Shown piece by piece: positions 1 through 7,499 of a stretch of DNA of 14,387 bases. Source of the DNA: Clostridia bacterium (lineage in GTDB: Bacteria > Bacillota > Clostridia > Christensenellales > CAG-1252); contig SACC01000013.1 in the NCBI GenBank assembly GCA_009928745.1, forward strand, positions 1 to 14,387, written 5' to 3'. The position numbers and the translations under genes are program-made. Each line of letters starts with the position of its first letter. Positions within the stretch are counted from its first letter, which is position 1. The notes beneath the pieces are model-generated. The model searched no databases. It worked only from the letters and a program-made list of their open reading frames with translations, and was not told the DNA's origin.

Positions 1-287
1 AATATATTGAGGATGACAAAATCCGTTTTGACATTGACAAAATCCCCGCTAACGCCAGAATAAGAACAAGAAGCGAAGGCGATTATTTTACCAAATTTGG
101 CGGCGGCACAAAGACATTGGGTGATTATCTTACCGATAAGAAGGTGCCCAAAAGACTGCGCGACAGCCTAATTCTTATTGCCTCAGGCAAAGAAGTGCTT
201 GCGATAACTGGAATGGAAATATCCGCTAACATTGCGGTAGATAATAATACTAAAGAAATTTTTACTATACTGGAGGAGAGGAACTGA
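1..287 (+). CDS. tilS: tRNA(Ile)-lysidine synthase TilS, C-terminal fragment
   Basis: The 5' end lies outside the window; the reading frame enters at base 3 and stops with TGA at 285-287. The 94 visible residues match the C-terminal substrate-binding domain of TilS: an R-x-R-x-E-G-D stretch, then KFGGGTKTLGDYLTDKKVP, then R-D-S-L and IASGKEVLAI. TilS uses ATP to attach lysine to C34 of the CAU anticodon of a minor isoleucine tRNA, turning it into a reader of AUA. The N-terminal PP-loop ATPase domain is not present here, so catalytic integrity cannot be judged. The A of its stop codon is the first base of the hpt start codon, and tilS-hpt adjacency is a classic Firmicutes arrangement, which supports the call. 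Confidence 0.93.
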   Translation, partial: YIEDDKIRFDIDKIPANARIRTRSEGDYFTKFGGGTKTLGDYLTDKKVPKRLRDSLILIASGKEVLAITGMEISANIAVDNNTKEIFTILEERN

Positions 288-826
288 TGGAATTATATAA
301 AGACGTTGCAAAAATACTTTACAGCAAAGAGGCGCTTGAAGCGCGGACAGCAGAACTCGGAGCCGAAATAAGCAGAGACTACAAGGGTAAGCAATTATTA
401 ATGGTATGTATACTGCGCGGCGCGGCTATATTTTTCTCCGACCTTATAAGAAAAGTTGATTTAGATCTAGAGATAGATTTTATGGCAACGTCAAGCTACG
501 GCGCCGATACTAAAAGTTCGGGCGAGGTTAAGCTGCAAAAGGATTTGAATTCGCCGATTCTTGGTCGTGACGTACTTATCGTGGATGATATTATCGATAG
601 CGGACTAACGCTTGCGTATCTGAAGAAGCTATTACTGGCAAGGAATCCCGCCTCGGTGAAAATATGCGCGCTTATGGAAAAGCCCGAAAGAAAACAAGCA
701 AACATAGAGGTTGATTATGTCGGTTTTGTCGTTCCCAATGAATTCGTTGTGGGTTACGGGTTAGATTACGGCGAAAAATACAGACAGCTGCCCGACGTGT
801 GCGTGCTATCTCCCGAAAAGTATTAA
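287..826 (+). CDS. hpt: Hypoxanthine phosphoribosyltransferase
   Basis: Purine salvage enzyme that transfers the phosphoribosyl group of PRPP to hypoxanthine (and usually guanine), giving IMP or GMP in the cytoplasm. The 179-residue length is normal for the bacterial family. Visible marks are the N-terminal ILRGAAIF loop (about 42-49), the flexible-loop region with SSYG (about 69-72), the PRPP-binding motif VLIVDDIIDSGLTL (about 96-109) and the base-binding FVVPNEFVVGYGLDY segment near the C-terminus. The start is fixed by a strong SD (GGAGGAGAGG at about 272-281) and by the 1-nt overlap with the tilS stop. The next gene (cca) begins one base after the stop, so hpt is embedded in an operon. 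A xanthine- or guanine-preferring relative cannot be excluded from sequence alone. Confidence 0.97.
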   Translation: MELYKDVAKILYSKEALEARTAELGAEISRDYKGKQLLMVCILRGAAIFFSDLIRKVDLDLEIDFMATSSYGADTKSSGEVKLQKDLNSPILGRDVLIVDDIIDSGLTLAYLKKLLLARNPASVKICALMEKPERKQANIEVDYVGFVVPNEFVVGYGLDYGEKYRQLPDVCVLSPEKY

Positions 827-827
827 A

Positions 828-2174
828 ATGTTCGTTCCGGAAGGGTTGAGAAAAATTGCATCTATGCTTAACGCGCCTCTATATATTGTAGGCGGATTTG
901 TGCGTAATCAGCTGCTTTGGGATAATTGTCTAAAAACGGATATTGACATTTGCTCAAGTCTTACTCCGCAAGAGGTTGAAGAGAGACTTGACAGACGGAT
1001 AAAGATTGTGCCTGTCAATCCCCGCATAGGCACGCTAAAGTTTATAATCGGTGAGGAAGAATACGAGTATACCTGTTTTCGACGTGACAGCTATCCGACA
1101 AACGGCAAGCATACTCCGAATGAAGTAATATTCGTCACCGATATTTGTGAGGACGCTTTAAGAAGAGATTTTACAGTTAACGCCCTTTATTGCGAGGTGT
1201 CTAAGGGTGAGGTTATAGACCCAACCGGCAACGGGCTTGCCGATTTGAAAAATAGACTGATAAGAACCACTACAACTCCCAATAAAGTATTCGGCGAGGA
1301 TGGGTTAAGACTATTGCGATTGGCGCGCTTTGCCGCCGAACTGGGCTTTGAAATTGAACCTGACACCTTTGAAGCCGCGCAGAAATGCGCAGACCGTCTT
1401 GCCGATATTGCGCCTGAGCGTAAAAGCGCAGAGCTAGACAAAATACTGTACGCTGATAAGAAATACGATATAAGCAATGCGCATTATAAAGGGTTGGTCA
1501 CAATAGGCAAGCTGGGGTTGTGGAAATATCTAATACCCGAGATGGAAGACTGCATTGGACTTTCACAACGGGAAGATTACCATAAATACGATGTATATAA
1601 TCATATTCTTGAATCCGTGAGGGTAAGTCCTCCGGGAATTAGATTGACCATGCTTTTGCACGACATAGGCAAACCATCAGCAATAACAGCAGACGGCAAT
1701 ATGCACCGTCACGCTACAATCGGCGCGGATATGGCAAACCGAATTCTTAATAGTACGCTGCGGTATCCAAAAGCCGTAACGGCAAGAACAGAAAGACTTA
1801 TACGCAATCATATGTATGATATTGACGGCTTGACAGGTATCGGAAAATTGCGGGTATTTATTCAAAAAAATTACGATATTATTGAGGATTTATTAGAGGT
1901 GCGCGAAGCGGACGGAAGGGCGACCGGTAATAATTATGACGACAAAATCGTGAACAGAATGAGAACTTGCTTTTTGGAGATGAAAAGGAAAAATATACCG
2001 CTTACGGTGAGGGATCTGGACATTAACGGCATAGATATTCTGGAGCTTGGCGCAATTAATATTGAACTGGCAGACTTGCTTAAGGGTGTATTAACCCAAT
2101 GCGCAAAGGAAGGGCGGCGTATGACAAAAGAGGAACAACTTGACTGGGCATTGCGACTATTAAATGAAAAATAG
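828..2174 (+). CDS. cca: tRNA nucleotidyltransferase (CCA-adding type) with HD domain
   Basis: Class II nucleotidyltransferase of the poly(A) polymerase/CCA enzyme family, which adds or repairs the 3' CCA of tRNA. The N-terminal head shows the GG-x-x-R signature (G22, G23, R26) and the metal-binding acidic pair in TDIDI (D38, D40). RRDFTVNAL follows, then the neck motif RLLRLARFAAELGF, typical of this class. An HD phosphohydrolase domain follows, with LLHDIGKP (H278-D279) and later MHRHATIGADMA. The 448-residue length and the HD fusion fit the common Clostridia form. No good SD precedes the ATG, which starts one base after the hpt stop, so translation is probably coupled to hpt. A separate A-adding or CC-adding enzyme is possible, but no second copy is visible. 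Confidence 0.92.
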   Translation: MFVPEGLRKIASMLNAPLYIVGGFVRNQLLWDNCLKTDIDICSSLTPQEVEERLDRRIKIVPVNPRIGTLKFIIGEEEYEYTCFRRDSYPTNGKHTPNEVIFVTDICEDALRRDFTVNALYCEVSKGEVIDPTGNGLADLKNRLIRTTTTPNKVFGEDGLRLLRLARFAAELGFEIEPDTFEAAQKCADRLADIAPERKSAELDKILYADKKYDISNAHYKGLVTIGKLGLWKYLIPEMEDCIGLSQREDYHKYDVYNHILESVRVSPPGIRLTMLLHDIGKPSAITADGNMHRHATIGADMANRILNSTLRYPKAVTARTERLIRNHMYDIDGLTGIGKLRVFIQKNYDIIEDLLEVREADGRATGNNYDDKIVNRMRTCFLEMKRKNIPLTVRDLDINGIDILELGAINIELADLLKGVLTQCAKEGRRMTKEEQLDWALRLLNEK

Positions 2175-2190
2175 ACAAACAGGAGTTTAA

Positions 2191-3486
2191 ATGGATAATG
2201 CGATATTAATATTATCAATAATCAATCTTGTAATAGCGCTATCTGCTGTAAGCGGGGTTATTTTATTGATAATCAAAAAGGAAAAAAGAGGCGGAGGCTT
2301 GAATGAAATCAGAGAGCTGCTCGACACTGACAGCAAAACCCAGATGTCGGCTTTTTCTAACATTTTGAGCACTGCCAATAACTCTCTTATCGGCGGTATT
2401 AAATTACATACGGACACCCAGTCAAAGGAAGCCGAAAGAATTGAGCGCAGGCTTAACGAGAGCATTACTGCGCTAGAGACAAGACAAGACGCTTTTGCGA
2501 AGAATATTGATTATAAATTCGATAGTCTTAAAACGGATGTCAGCCGCACTTTAGCCGACATAAGAGGCGATAACGCCGCGCAACTTGAAAAAATGAGGAG
2601 CGTAGTAGAGGAAAAGCTGCAGACAACGCTTGAAACGCGCCTTACACAATCTTTCGGCATAATCAGCGACAGGCTGGAAAAAGTACACGAGGGGCTTAAC
2701 GAGATGCGCAATTTGTCCCAAAATGTTACCGACCTAAAAAAGGTCTTTGGCGGGGTAAAAACACGGGGTATGTGGGGAGAGGTGGCGCTTGGCGCCTTGC
2801 TTGAACAGATTATGGTGAAGGAGCAGTACGAAACTAACTTTGCAATAGGCAGGAACAGAGAAGTTGTCGAATACGCTATTATTTTACCGGGTAGGGAGGA
2901 GGGCAAGGTCTATCTTCCGATAGATGCAAAGTTCCCGATTGAAGATTATCAGCGGCTAGTAGACGCAAGTGAAAAAGGTGAAAAGGAAGTTGTAGAGAAT
3001 ATGTCGCGCGAACTGGAAAAGCGAATTAAAACGGAGGCGCGCACCATACGTGACAAGTATATAAAACCGCCGCTTACTACTGATTTTGCAGTTCTGTATC
3101 TGCCTATTGAAGGACTTTTTGCCGAAATGGTGAAAAGGAGCGGATTGCAGGAGCATTTGCAACATAATTATAATGTGCTGCTTGCCGGTCCTACAACTTT
3201 AACCGCGTTGCTGACCAGTCTGCAAATGGGCTTTAAGACGGTTGCAATAGAGAAGCGCAGCAGGGAAATATGGATACTAATGGCAGAATTTAAGCGCGAG
3301 TTTATGCGGTTCTCGGAGTTGCTTGATAAAACAGAAAAGCAGATGGATACCGCTACCGGTTCGATTAGAAAAGCCAATGAGAGAACTTTGATAATTAAGA
3401 AAAAACTTGGAAAAGTGGAGCTACTAGATGACGCTGCCGAGGAGCTTGAGACAGGGGAAGGAGGCGCGGATGAAGATACCATGTGA
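2191..3486 (+). CDS. rmuC: DNA recombination protein RmuC
   Basis: RmuC-family protein, a putative nuclease that limits inversion and other rearrangements between repeats in E. coli; its biochemistry is not well defined. The N-terminus is a single membrane helix (about residues 4-26) followed by a basic KKEKRGGG stretch. A long coiled-coil region runs to about residue 180. Then comes the conserved core with TRGMWGEVALGALLEQIM, an Asn-Arg-Glu-x-x-x-E-(Y/F) strand, the LPIDAKFPIEDY motif, and later DFAVLYLPIEGLFAEM and LLAGPTTLTALLTSLQMGF. The length of 431 is normal. A good SD (AGGAG at 2181-2185, spacer 5) supports the start. Its last 17 nt overlap the next gene. The tail after residue 415 is acidic and low in complexity. 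Confidence 0.93.
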   Translation: MDNAILILSIINLVIALSAVSGVILLIIKKEKRGGGLNEIRELLDTDSKTQMSAFSNILSTANNSLIGGIKLHTDTQSKEAERIERRLNESITALETRQDAFAKNIDYKFDSLKTDVSRTLADIRGDNAAQLEKMRSVVEEKLQTTLETRLTQSFGIISDRLEKVHEGLNEMRNLSQNVTDLKKVFGGVKTRGMWGEVALGALLEQIMVKEQYETNFAIGRNREVVEYAIILPGREEGKVYLPIDAKFPIEDYQRLVDASEKGEKEVVENMSRELEKRIKTEARTIRDKYIKPPLTTDFAVLYLPIEGLFAEMVKRSGLQEHLQHNYNVLLAGPTTLTALLTSLQMGFKTVAIEKRSREIWILMAEFKREFMRFSELLDKTEKQMDTATGSIRKANERTLIIKKKLGKVELLDDAAEELETGEGGADEDTM

Positions 3487-4285
3487 TTTGCACCTCCATT
3501 CGTATTGCAGCGACGGAGAGCTCTCTCCTGGCGCAGTAATTGAGCTTGCCGCCAAAGCAAAACTTGACGTCGTATCGCTTACCGATCACGATAATGTGCG
3601 CGGTGTAGCCGAAGCGCAATCAGCGGCTGAAGCATTAAAAATAAAATTAATTCCGGGCATAGAGATATCAAGTTTATTGGGGCTTGAGGTGCATATTCTA
3701 GGATATAATGTTCCTTACAACGATAAAGCATTTATTGAAGAAATCGAAAACATACTTGACCTTCGAAAACAACGTAATGAGGAAATTGTGCGAAAACTCA
3801 AAGCGCAGGGTATCAAGCTGCGAACAGGCGAATTATTCGAGGACGGAGTCAAGGGCAGGCAGTATATCGCCACGTTGTTATACGAACAGGGTTATGTAAG
3901 GAGTAGAGCCGAGGCTTTTGATAAATACATTGGCGCCAACAAATCCTGTTTTGTAAAAACTCACCGTATGCCCTCAGCGGATGCGGTAAAGTTAATATTA
4001 AAGTATGGCGGCGTGCCGGTTATCGCTCATCCGATGCGCTACGCCGGAAGAGTAGCGCTTGCAGGCTTTGTCGACGAGCTTGTCAAGGCGGGATTAATGG
4101 GTTTAGAATTTTTTTATCCGAACCAACGTTATGAGGATATCAAGTTTTTAAAAGAAATTGCCGAAAAGCACAGCTTGATATTAACGGGCGGCAGCGATTT
4201 TCATTCGGCAGAATACGGCTCGCCTATAGGCAGCGTGGGAGCATATCTTGATGAAAAGGCAGCAAGAGTGTTAAAATTGGTATAG
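3470..4285 (+). CDS. PHP-domain metal-dependent phosphoesterase (YciV/TrpH-like)
   Basis: Predicted cytoplasmic phosphoesterase of the PHP superfamily, closest in layout to the TrpH/RNase AM branch that acts on 3',5'-nucleoside bisphosphates or RNA 5' ends. Metal ligands are readable in order: DLHLHS (H8, H10), D15, SLTDHDN (D39-H40-D41), GIEIS (E65), H75 in EVHILGY, the IAHP motif, and GGSDFHS near the C-terminus. I chose the ATG at 3470 (271 residues) because GGAGG at 3460-3464 sits 5 nt before it and the PHP motif follows at once; a start at 3428 would add 14 unlikely residues and a long overlap. The gene overlaps the end of rmuC by 17 nt and is the last gene of the operon. No terminator hairpin is visible behind it. 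Histidinol phosphatase is a less likely reading. Confidence 0.9.
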   Translation: MKIPCDLHLHSYCSDGELSPGAVIELAAKAKLDVVSLTDHDNVRGVAEAQSAAEALKIKLIPGIEISSLLGLEVHILGYNVPYNDKAFIEEIENILDLRKQRNEEIVRKLKAQGIKLRTGELFEDGVKGRQYIATLLYEQGYVRSRAEAFDKYIGANKSCFVKTHRMPSADAVKLILKYGGVPVIAHPMRYAGRVALAGFVDELVKAGLMGLEFFYPNQRYEDIKFLKEIAEKHSLILTGGSDFHSAEYGSPIGSVGAYLDEKAARVLKLV

Positions 4286-4309
4286 TTTTGCAAAATGAAA
4301 CAACACATA

Positions 4310-4338
4310 TTGCAAATAATAACATTATATAGTATAAT
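4310..4338 (+). promoter_or_regulatory. Sigma-70/SigA-type promoter for the two-component operon
   Basis: The -35 element TTGCAA (4310-4315), a 17-nt spacer, and a perfect -10 TATAAT (4333-4338). The predicted transcription start is near 4345, only about 7 nt before the kinase ATG at 4352. A second copy of TTGCAAA lies at 4288-4294, exactly 22 nt upstream of the one at the -35, inside the perfect palindrome TTTTGCAAAA (4286-4295). This could be a binding site for a dimeric regulator, possibly the adjacent response regulator. Confidence 0.7.
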
Positions 4339-4351
4339 CTATAGATAAACT

Positions 4352-5755
4352 ATGAGAATGATAAATAAACTACTGATAATCAATATAGTTCTTTGGATCT
4401 TGCTGGCAGCATTCGCGTTCGGCGCGGTTTTTTATCTTATTGACCATCTTGATACCGAAAAGTATACTTTGAGTCCCGCGCACATCGAAAATATCGAGAA
4501 TGTGTTCGGCGAAATTCAGGATGAAATCGGTATTGCGAGTAATAATAGCCAGATATCCGCGCTGATGAGTTCCAAGTCTCAGGCATTAGCAGAATATGAC
4601 TACCGCATTGTTTGCTTTAATTCCGCAAAAGCGGTAATATACAAAGGCAATATTAGCATCAAAGAGGCAGAGGCGCTATCAGAATACGCTCGCAACAACG
4701 CCGCATGGGTATTTGATAATAAAATGGTTATGTATTCTGCCAAAATCGGCAATTACTATGTTATTGCGGTCAACAATACCCACCAGATTCACAGCAACAT
4801 TTTCTTATCGTATTTATGGTATCCTACTGGAGTTGTGTTCTTAGCGGCGCTTATATTGATATTAATCAGCATTGGCGAATATTACTCGATATTCCCGAGA
4901 CTCAAAAAACTTAAATATGCCATGCATCAAGTTTATTGCGGCAACTATTCCAAGGTTATCGAAAGCAAGCGCAAATCGCGCGACGAGATATGCGAGATTA
5001 TTATCGAATTCGAGATGATGCGCAAGCAACTTTCCGAATTATCGCGCGCTAAGGCGGAGTTTGACAGACAAAGAGGAGAGACAATAACAGGTATAAGCCA
5101 CGATCTCAAGACTCCGCTGACCGTAATACAAGGGTATGCAAAAGGTCTTGTTGACGGCGTTGCGGCAAGGATGGGAAAGACTAACGAGTACGCTACGAAG
5201 ATATACGAGATGGTAAAATCCATGAATGTGCTTGTCAATAAACTTTCAGATTTTTCAAAGCCGGGTAACGATGATATCATATATACATTTATAGAGCGGG
5301 ATATGGTAGAAATAGTCAAGGATTTTGTCGGCAAGTATTCAATACAATACGCGGCGAAAGGACTTAATATAAAAGCCGACTACAAAAGCCACAAAGTTCT
5401 TGTATATATAGATAAAGAGCAGTTCGCAAGAGTATTACAGAATATACTTGACAATAGTGTAAAATATAAAGTTAAGAGCGAATGCCACGCCCTGATAACT
5501 GTTTATGAGGAAAATGATAATGCTGTTATAATTATTGCCGACGACGGAGAGGGCGTGGAGGAATACGAGACCGAATATATTTTTGAGAGCTATTATAGAG
5601 GGGATCCGTCCCGTACCAATCCAATATCCGGAAGCGGTCTGGGGCTCTCAATAGTGAAAAGCGTCGTGACTGCGCATAAAGGCGAAGTTGTCGCTTATAA
5701 TGATAACGGACTTTCTATAAAAATAAGCATACCCTTAAGGAGGAGTCGTAAATGA
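4352..5755 (+). CDS. Two-component sensor histidine kinase
   Basis: Membrane histidine kinase that autophosphorylates and passes phosphate to the response regulator encoded next. Order of parts: membrane helix 1 (about 7-30), an extracellular sensor region of about 120 residues with no family I recognise, membrane helix 2 (about 152-176), a short HAMP-like linker, then the dimerisation/phosphoacceptor H-box ISHDLKTPLT with H250. The ATP-binding domain has the N-box NILDNSVKY (from N364), the G1 box DDGEGV (from D397) and the G2 box GSGLGLSIV (from G427). All key residues are intact. There is no SD before either possible ATG (4352 or 4358), and the promoter lies so close that the mRNA may be almost leaderless. 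The kinase precedes the regulator, the reverse of the commonest order. The ligand is unknown; the nearby MgtC-type gene hints at Mg2+, acid or envelope stress. Confidence 0.94.
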   Translation: MRMINKLLIINIVLWILLAAFAFGAVFYLIDHLDTEKYTLSPAHIENIENVFGEIQDEIGIASNNSQISALMSSKSQALAEYDYRIVCFNSAKAVIYKGNISIKEAEALSEYARNNAAWVFDNKMVMYSAKIGNYYVIAVNNTHQIHSNIFLSYLWYPTGVVFLAALILILISIGEYYSIFPRLKKLKYAMHQVYCGNYSKVIESKRKSRDEICEIIIEFEMMRKQLSELSRAKAEFDRQRGETITGISHDLKTPLTVIQGYAKGLVDGVAARMGKTNEYATKIYEMVKSMNVLVNKLSDFSKPGNDDIIYTFIERDMVEIVKDFVGKYSIQYAAKGLNIKADYKSHKVLVYIDKEQFARVLQNILDNSVKYKVKSECHALITVYEENDNAVIIIADDGEGVEEYETEYIFESYYRGDPSRTNPISGSGLGLSIVKSVVTAHKGEVVAYNDNGLSIKISIPLRRSRK

Positions 5756-6447
5756 AGAGAATATTAGTCATTGAAGATGAAGTAAGTATTGCCGAGATGC
5801 AACGTGATTACCTGGAATTAGAAGGGTACATTGTAGAGATAGAACACAACGGCACCAAAGGCTATCAGCGCGCCGAGAGTGAAAACTTTGACATGCTGAT
5901 TATAGACATTATGCTTCCCGACATGGATGGCTTTGAGATATGCCGACGCATACGTAAGTTAAAGGATACGCCCATTTTAATGGTGACCGCCAAGACTGCG
6001 AGCATTGATAAAATACGGGGTTTGGGAATAGGCGCGGATGATTATATTACCAAGCCTTTTGACCCTGCAGAGCTTGTGGCGCGTGTTAAGGCGCATCTTT
6101 CAAGATATACCAGAGTCAAGGGAAACAACGGCGAAAAGGGAGTGGAGATTGTCTACCGTGACCTTAAGATTCAACCGCTCTCAAGAAGGGTTTTCCATAA
6201 AGAAGAAGAGGTTTTCCTTACCGCTAAAGAGTTCGATTTGTTATATTTTCTATCCTCTAATCCTAACAGAGTGTTTAGCAAAGATCAGATTTTTAACAAA
6301 GTTTGGGGTCTGCAGTCGCTAGGAGATGCCGGCACGGTGGTCGTTCATCTTACACATATCAGAGAAAAGATTCCAATGGATTATATTGAGACGGTAAGAG
6401 GCGTAGGATATCGGTTTAGTATGCAGGAAGAGGGCGTACGCGGATAA
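5752..6447 (+). CDS. OmpR/PhoB-family response regulator
   Basis: Cytoplasmic DNA-binding response regulator of 231 residues. The receiver domain has the acidic pocket E8/D9, the phosphoacceptor D52 in IIDIMLPDMDG, the switch residue T79 in LMVTAKT and K101 in the ITKPF motif. The C-terminal winged-helix domain (about 130-228) shows TAKEFDLLYFL, RVFSKDQIFNKVWG and the closing VRGVGYRF strand. The start codon overlaps the kinase stop (ATGA, 4 nt) and has a strong SD, AAGGAGGAG at 5737-5745 with a 6-nt spacer. Kinase and regulator are therefore a cognate, translationally coupled pair. Plausible targets are its own promoter and that of the next gene, which share ATTG(C/T)AAA at the -35 position. 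Confidence 0.95.
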   Translation: MKRILVIEDEVSIAEMQRDYLELEGYIVEIEHNGTKGYQRAESENFDMLIIDIMLPDMDGFEICRRIRKLKDTPILMVTAKTASIDKIRGLGIGADDYITKPFDPAELVARVKAHLSRYTRVKGNNGEKGVEIVYRDLKIQPLSRRVFHKEEEVFLTAKEFDLLYFLSSNPNRVFSKDQIFNKVWGLQSLGDAGTVVVHLTHIREKIPMDYIETVRGVGYRFSMQEEGVRG

Positions 6448-6455
6448 AAAGATTA

Positions 6456-6484
6456 TTGTAAAGAGCTTGACTATTTAATACAAT
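6456..6484 (+). promoter_or_regulatory. Likely promoter of the MgtC-family gene, with a dyad
   Basis: TTGTAA (6456-6461), a 17-nt spacer and TACAAT (6479-6484) fit a SigA promoter, with transcription starting near 6491 and a leader of about 33 nt. Just across the start site is an inverted repeat, TTAATA (6475-6480) with TATTAA (6493-6498) and a 12-nt spacer, a possible operator. An alternative -35, TTGACT (6467-6472), has only poor -10 matches. The gap from the regulator is too short for an M-box magnesium riboswitch. Confidence 0.5.
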
Positions 6485-6523
6485 TATGACAATATTAAGC
6501 CCTTAACAATCGGAGGTATATCA

Positions 6524-7201
6524 ATGGGCATAGATTTTAAGATTGAAGTCCTATATTATATATTAAGAATATTTCTTGCTGCAGCTTGCGGCTTTGTAAT
6601 AGGATATGAGCGCAAGACAAGATCTAAGGAAGCGGGAGTGCGCACGCACACTATAGTTGCAATGTCCGCTGCTTTGATGATGATAATATCCAAATACGGT
6701 TTTGCCGATATGCAGGCGGGAGCTAATTTTGACGGCTCGCGAATTGCCGCGCAGATAATAACCGGTATAGGCTTCTTAGGCGCGGGTATGATTTTTTACC
6801 GCCGAGATATGTTGCACGGTCTAACAACTGCGGCAGGCGTATGGGGCACTGCCGGTATAGGTATGGCGCTCGGCGCTGGCATGTATGTTGTGGGCGTTGG
6901 AAGCACTTTCATACTTATAGGACTTCAGATAATAATGCATCTGCCGATAAAATGGCTTAAGGGCAGGACATATACCACGCTTAAAGTAATGGCGATAATT
7001 GACGAGCCCGAAAAGATACCGTTGCTCAAACAGATATTTAAAGTTGAAAAATTCTTGAAGTATAAATCCTCATTTGTTAACGGAGAGATGACGGCGGATA
7101 TTGAGCTTAATACATCGCGCGTGTTCTTGGCGGACGAGATATACAGGATACTAATAGAATATCCTTTTATAACCTGTATTGAGAAAAACGACGAGGTGTA
7201 A
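6524..7201 (+). CDS. MgtC/SapB-family inner-membrane protein
   Basis: Membrane protein of the MgtC/SapB family. In Salmonella MgtC inhibits the F1Fo ATP synthase and supports growth at low Mg2+ and in macrophages; the role of Firmicutes members is mostly unknown. The N-terminal part (about 1-140) holds four or so hydrophobic helices and the family signatures IGYERKTRSKEAGVRTH, AAQIITGIGFLGAG and GLTTAAGVWGTAGIGMALG. The C-terminal part (about 150-222) looks like the ACT-like cytoplasmic domain of long MgtC proteins. The start is supported by GGAGG at 6512-6516 with a 7-nt spacer. It follows the two-component pair on the same strand. Its stop codon abuts the first structured RNA copy, whose terminator would also end this transcript. 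Confidence 0.91.
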   Translation: MGIDFKIEVLYYILRIFLAAACGFVIGYERKTRSKEAGVRTHTIVAMSAALMMIISKYGFADMQAGANFDGSRIAAQIITGIGFLGAGMIFYRRDMLHGLTTAAGVWGTAGIGMALGAGMYVVGVGSTFILIGLQIIMHLPIKWLKGRTYTTLKVMAIIDEPEKIPLLKQIFKVEKFLKYKSSFVNGEMTADIELNTSRVFLADEIYRILIEYPFITCIEKNDEV

Positions 7202-7375
7202 GTTCCGACCAAACGCGAATGCCGTACCTTGCATTCGGTCGGACTTAGGGGACAATATCAGTCGTATACACTTTGTGATATTTTCCCCTCTTTTTTATAA
7301 AAATTCACCCCTTTTGTTCTCGCTGCAGTAGCCGCGAGCAAGGGGAAAAAGTTAGGTACACGCCCTAACTTTTTC
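7202..7375 (+). ncRNA. Tandem structured RNA, copy 1 (unrecognised family)
   Basis: Four predicted helices in order. P1 pairs CCGACC (7205-7210) with GGTCGG (7237-7242), then GAATGC (7217-7222) with GCATTC (7231-7236), with a 6-nt bulge AAACGC and loop CGTACCTT. P2 pairs GGGGA (7248-7252) with TCCCC (7284-7288) and AATATCA (7254-7260) with TGATATT (7276-7282), leaving the 15-nt loop at 7261-7275. A U-rich linker follows. P3 pairs CTCGC (7319-7323) with GCGAG (7334-7338) around TGCAGTAGCC, extended by CCCC/GGGG. Last comes an 11-bp terminator hairpin at 7346-7374. The element starts right at the MgtC-family stop codon, and no separate promoter is convincing, so it may be a 3'-UTR RNA released by processing. 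No riboswitch or known sRNA family was recognised. A riboswitch role is unlikely because no + gene follows within 1 kb. Confidence 0.6.
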
Positions 7376-7499
7376 GAAATATAGCTTTCACTATTTTCTC
7401 ACCAAACGCGAATGCCGTACCTTGCATTCGGTCGGACTTAAGGGGACAATATCAGTCGTATACACTTTGTGATATTTTCCCCTCTTTTAATAAAAATTC
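7208..7499. repeat. Direct repeat of about 99 nt (7208-7306 and 7401-7499)
   Basis: Two near-identical blocks 193 nt apart. The first 40 nt are identical; after a single inserted A the next 47 nt are identical again, and the A/T-rich linker then differs by a short change. Identity falls sharply beyond it, where only structure is kept. No terminal inverted repeats or target-site duplication was seen, so this is not an obvious miniature transposon. Confidence 0.95.
7346..7374 (+). terminator. Intrinsic terminator of RNA copy 1
   Basis: Perfect 11-bp stem AAAAAGTTAGG (7346-7356) with CCTAACTTTTT (7364-7374) and a 7-nt loop. The final T5 sits in the stem's 3' arm, as in bidirectional A/T-flanked terminators. 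It probably also ends the MgtC-family mRNA. Confidence 0.75.

Noticed and set aside
3428..3469. Upstream ATG at 3428 for the PHP gene
   Set aside because: It lacks an SD, adds 14 residues not typical of the family and lengthens the overlap with rmuC. The ATG at 3470 has GGAGG with a 5-nt spacer and leads straight into the metal-binding motif.
6448..6523. Mg2+-sensing M-box leader before the MgtC-family gene
   Set aside because: The gap is only 76 nt, much shorter than an M-box, and contains an ordinary promoter and a simple dyad.
7398..7468. A GTG-started frame of 24 codons on the - strand across repeat copy 2, with a GAGGGG sequence upstream
   Set aside because: In copy 1 the single-base difference puts a stop after eight codons, and the SD spacing is about 13 nt. 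The frame is not kept between copies, while RNA pairing is.
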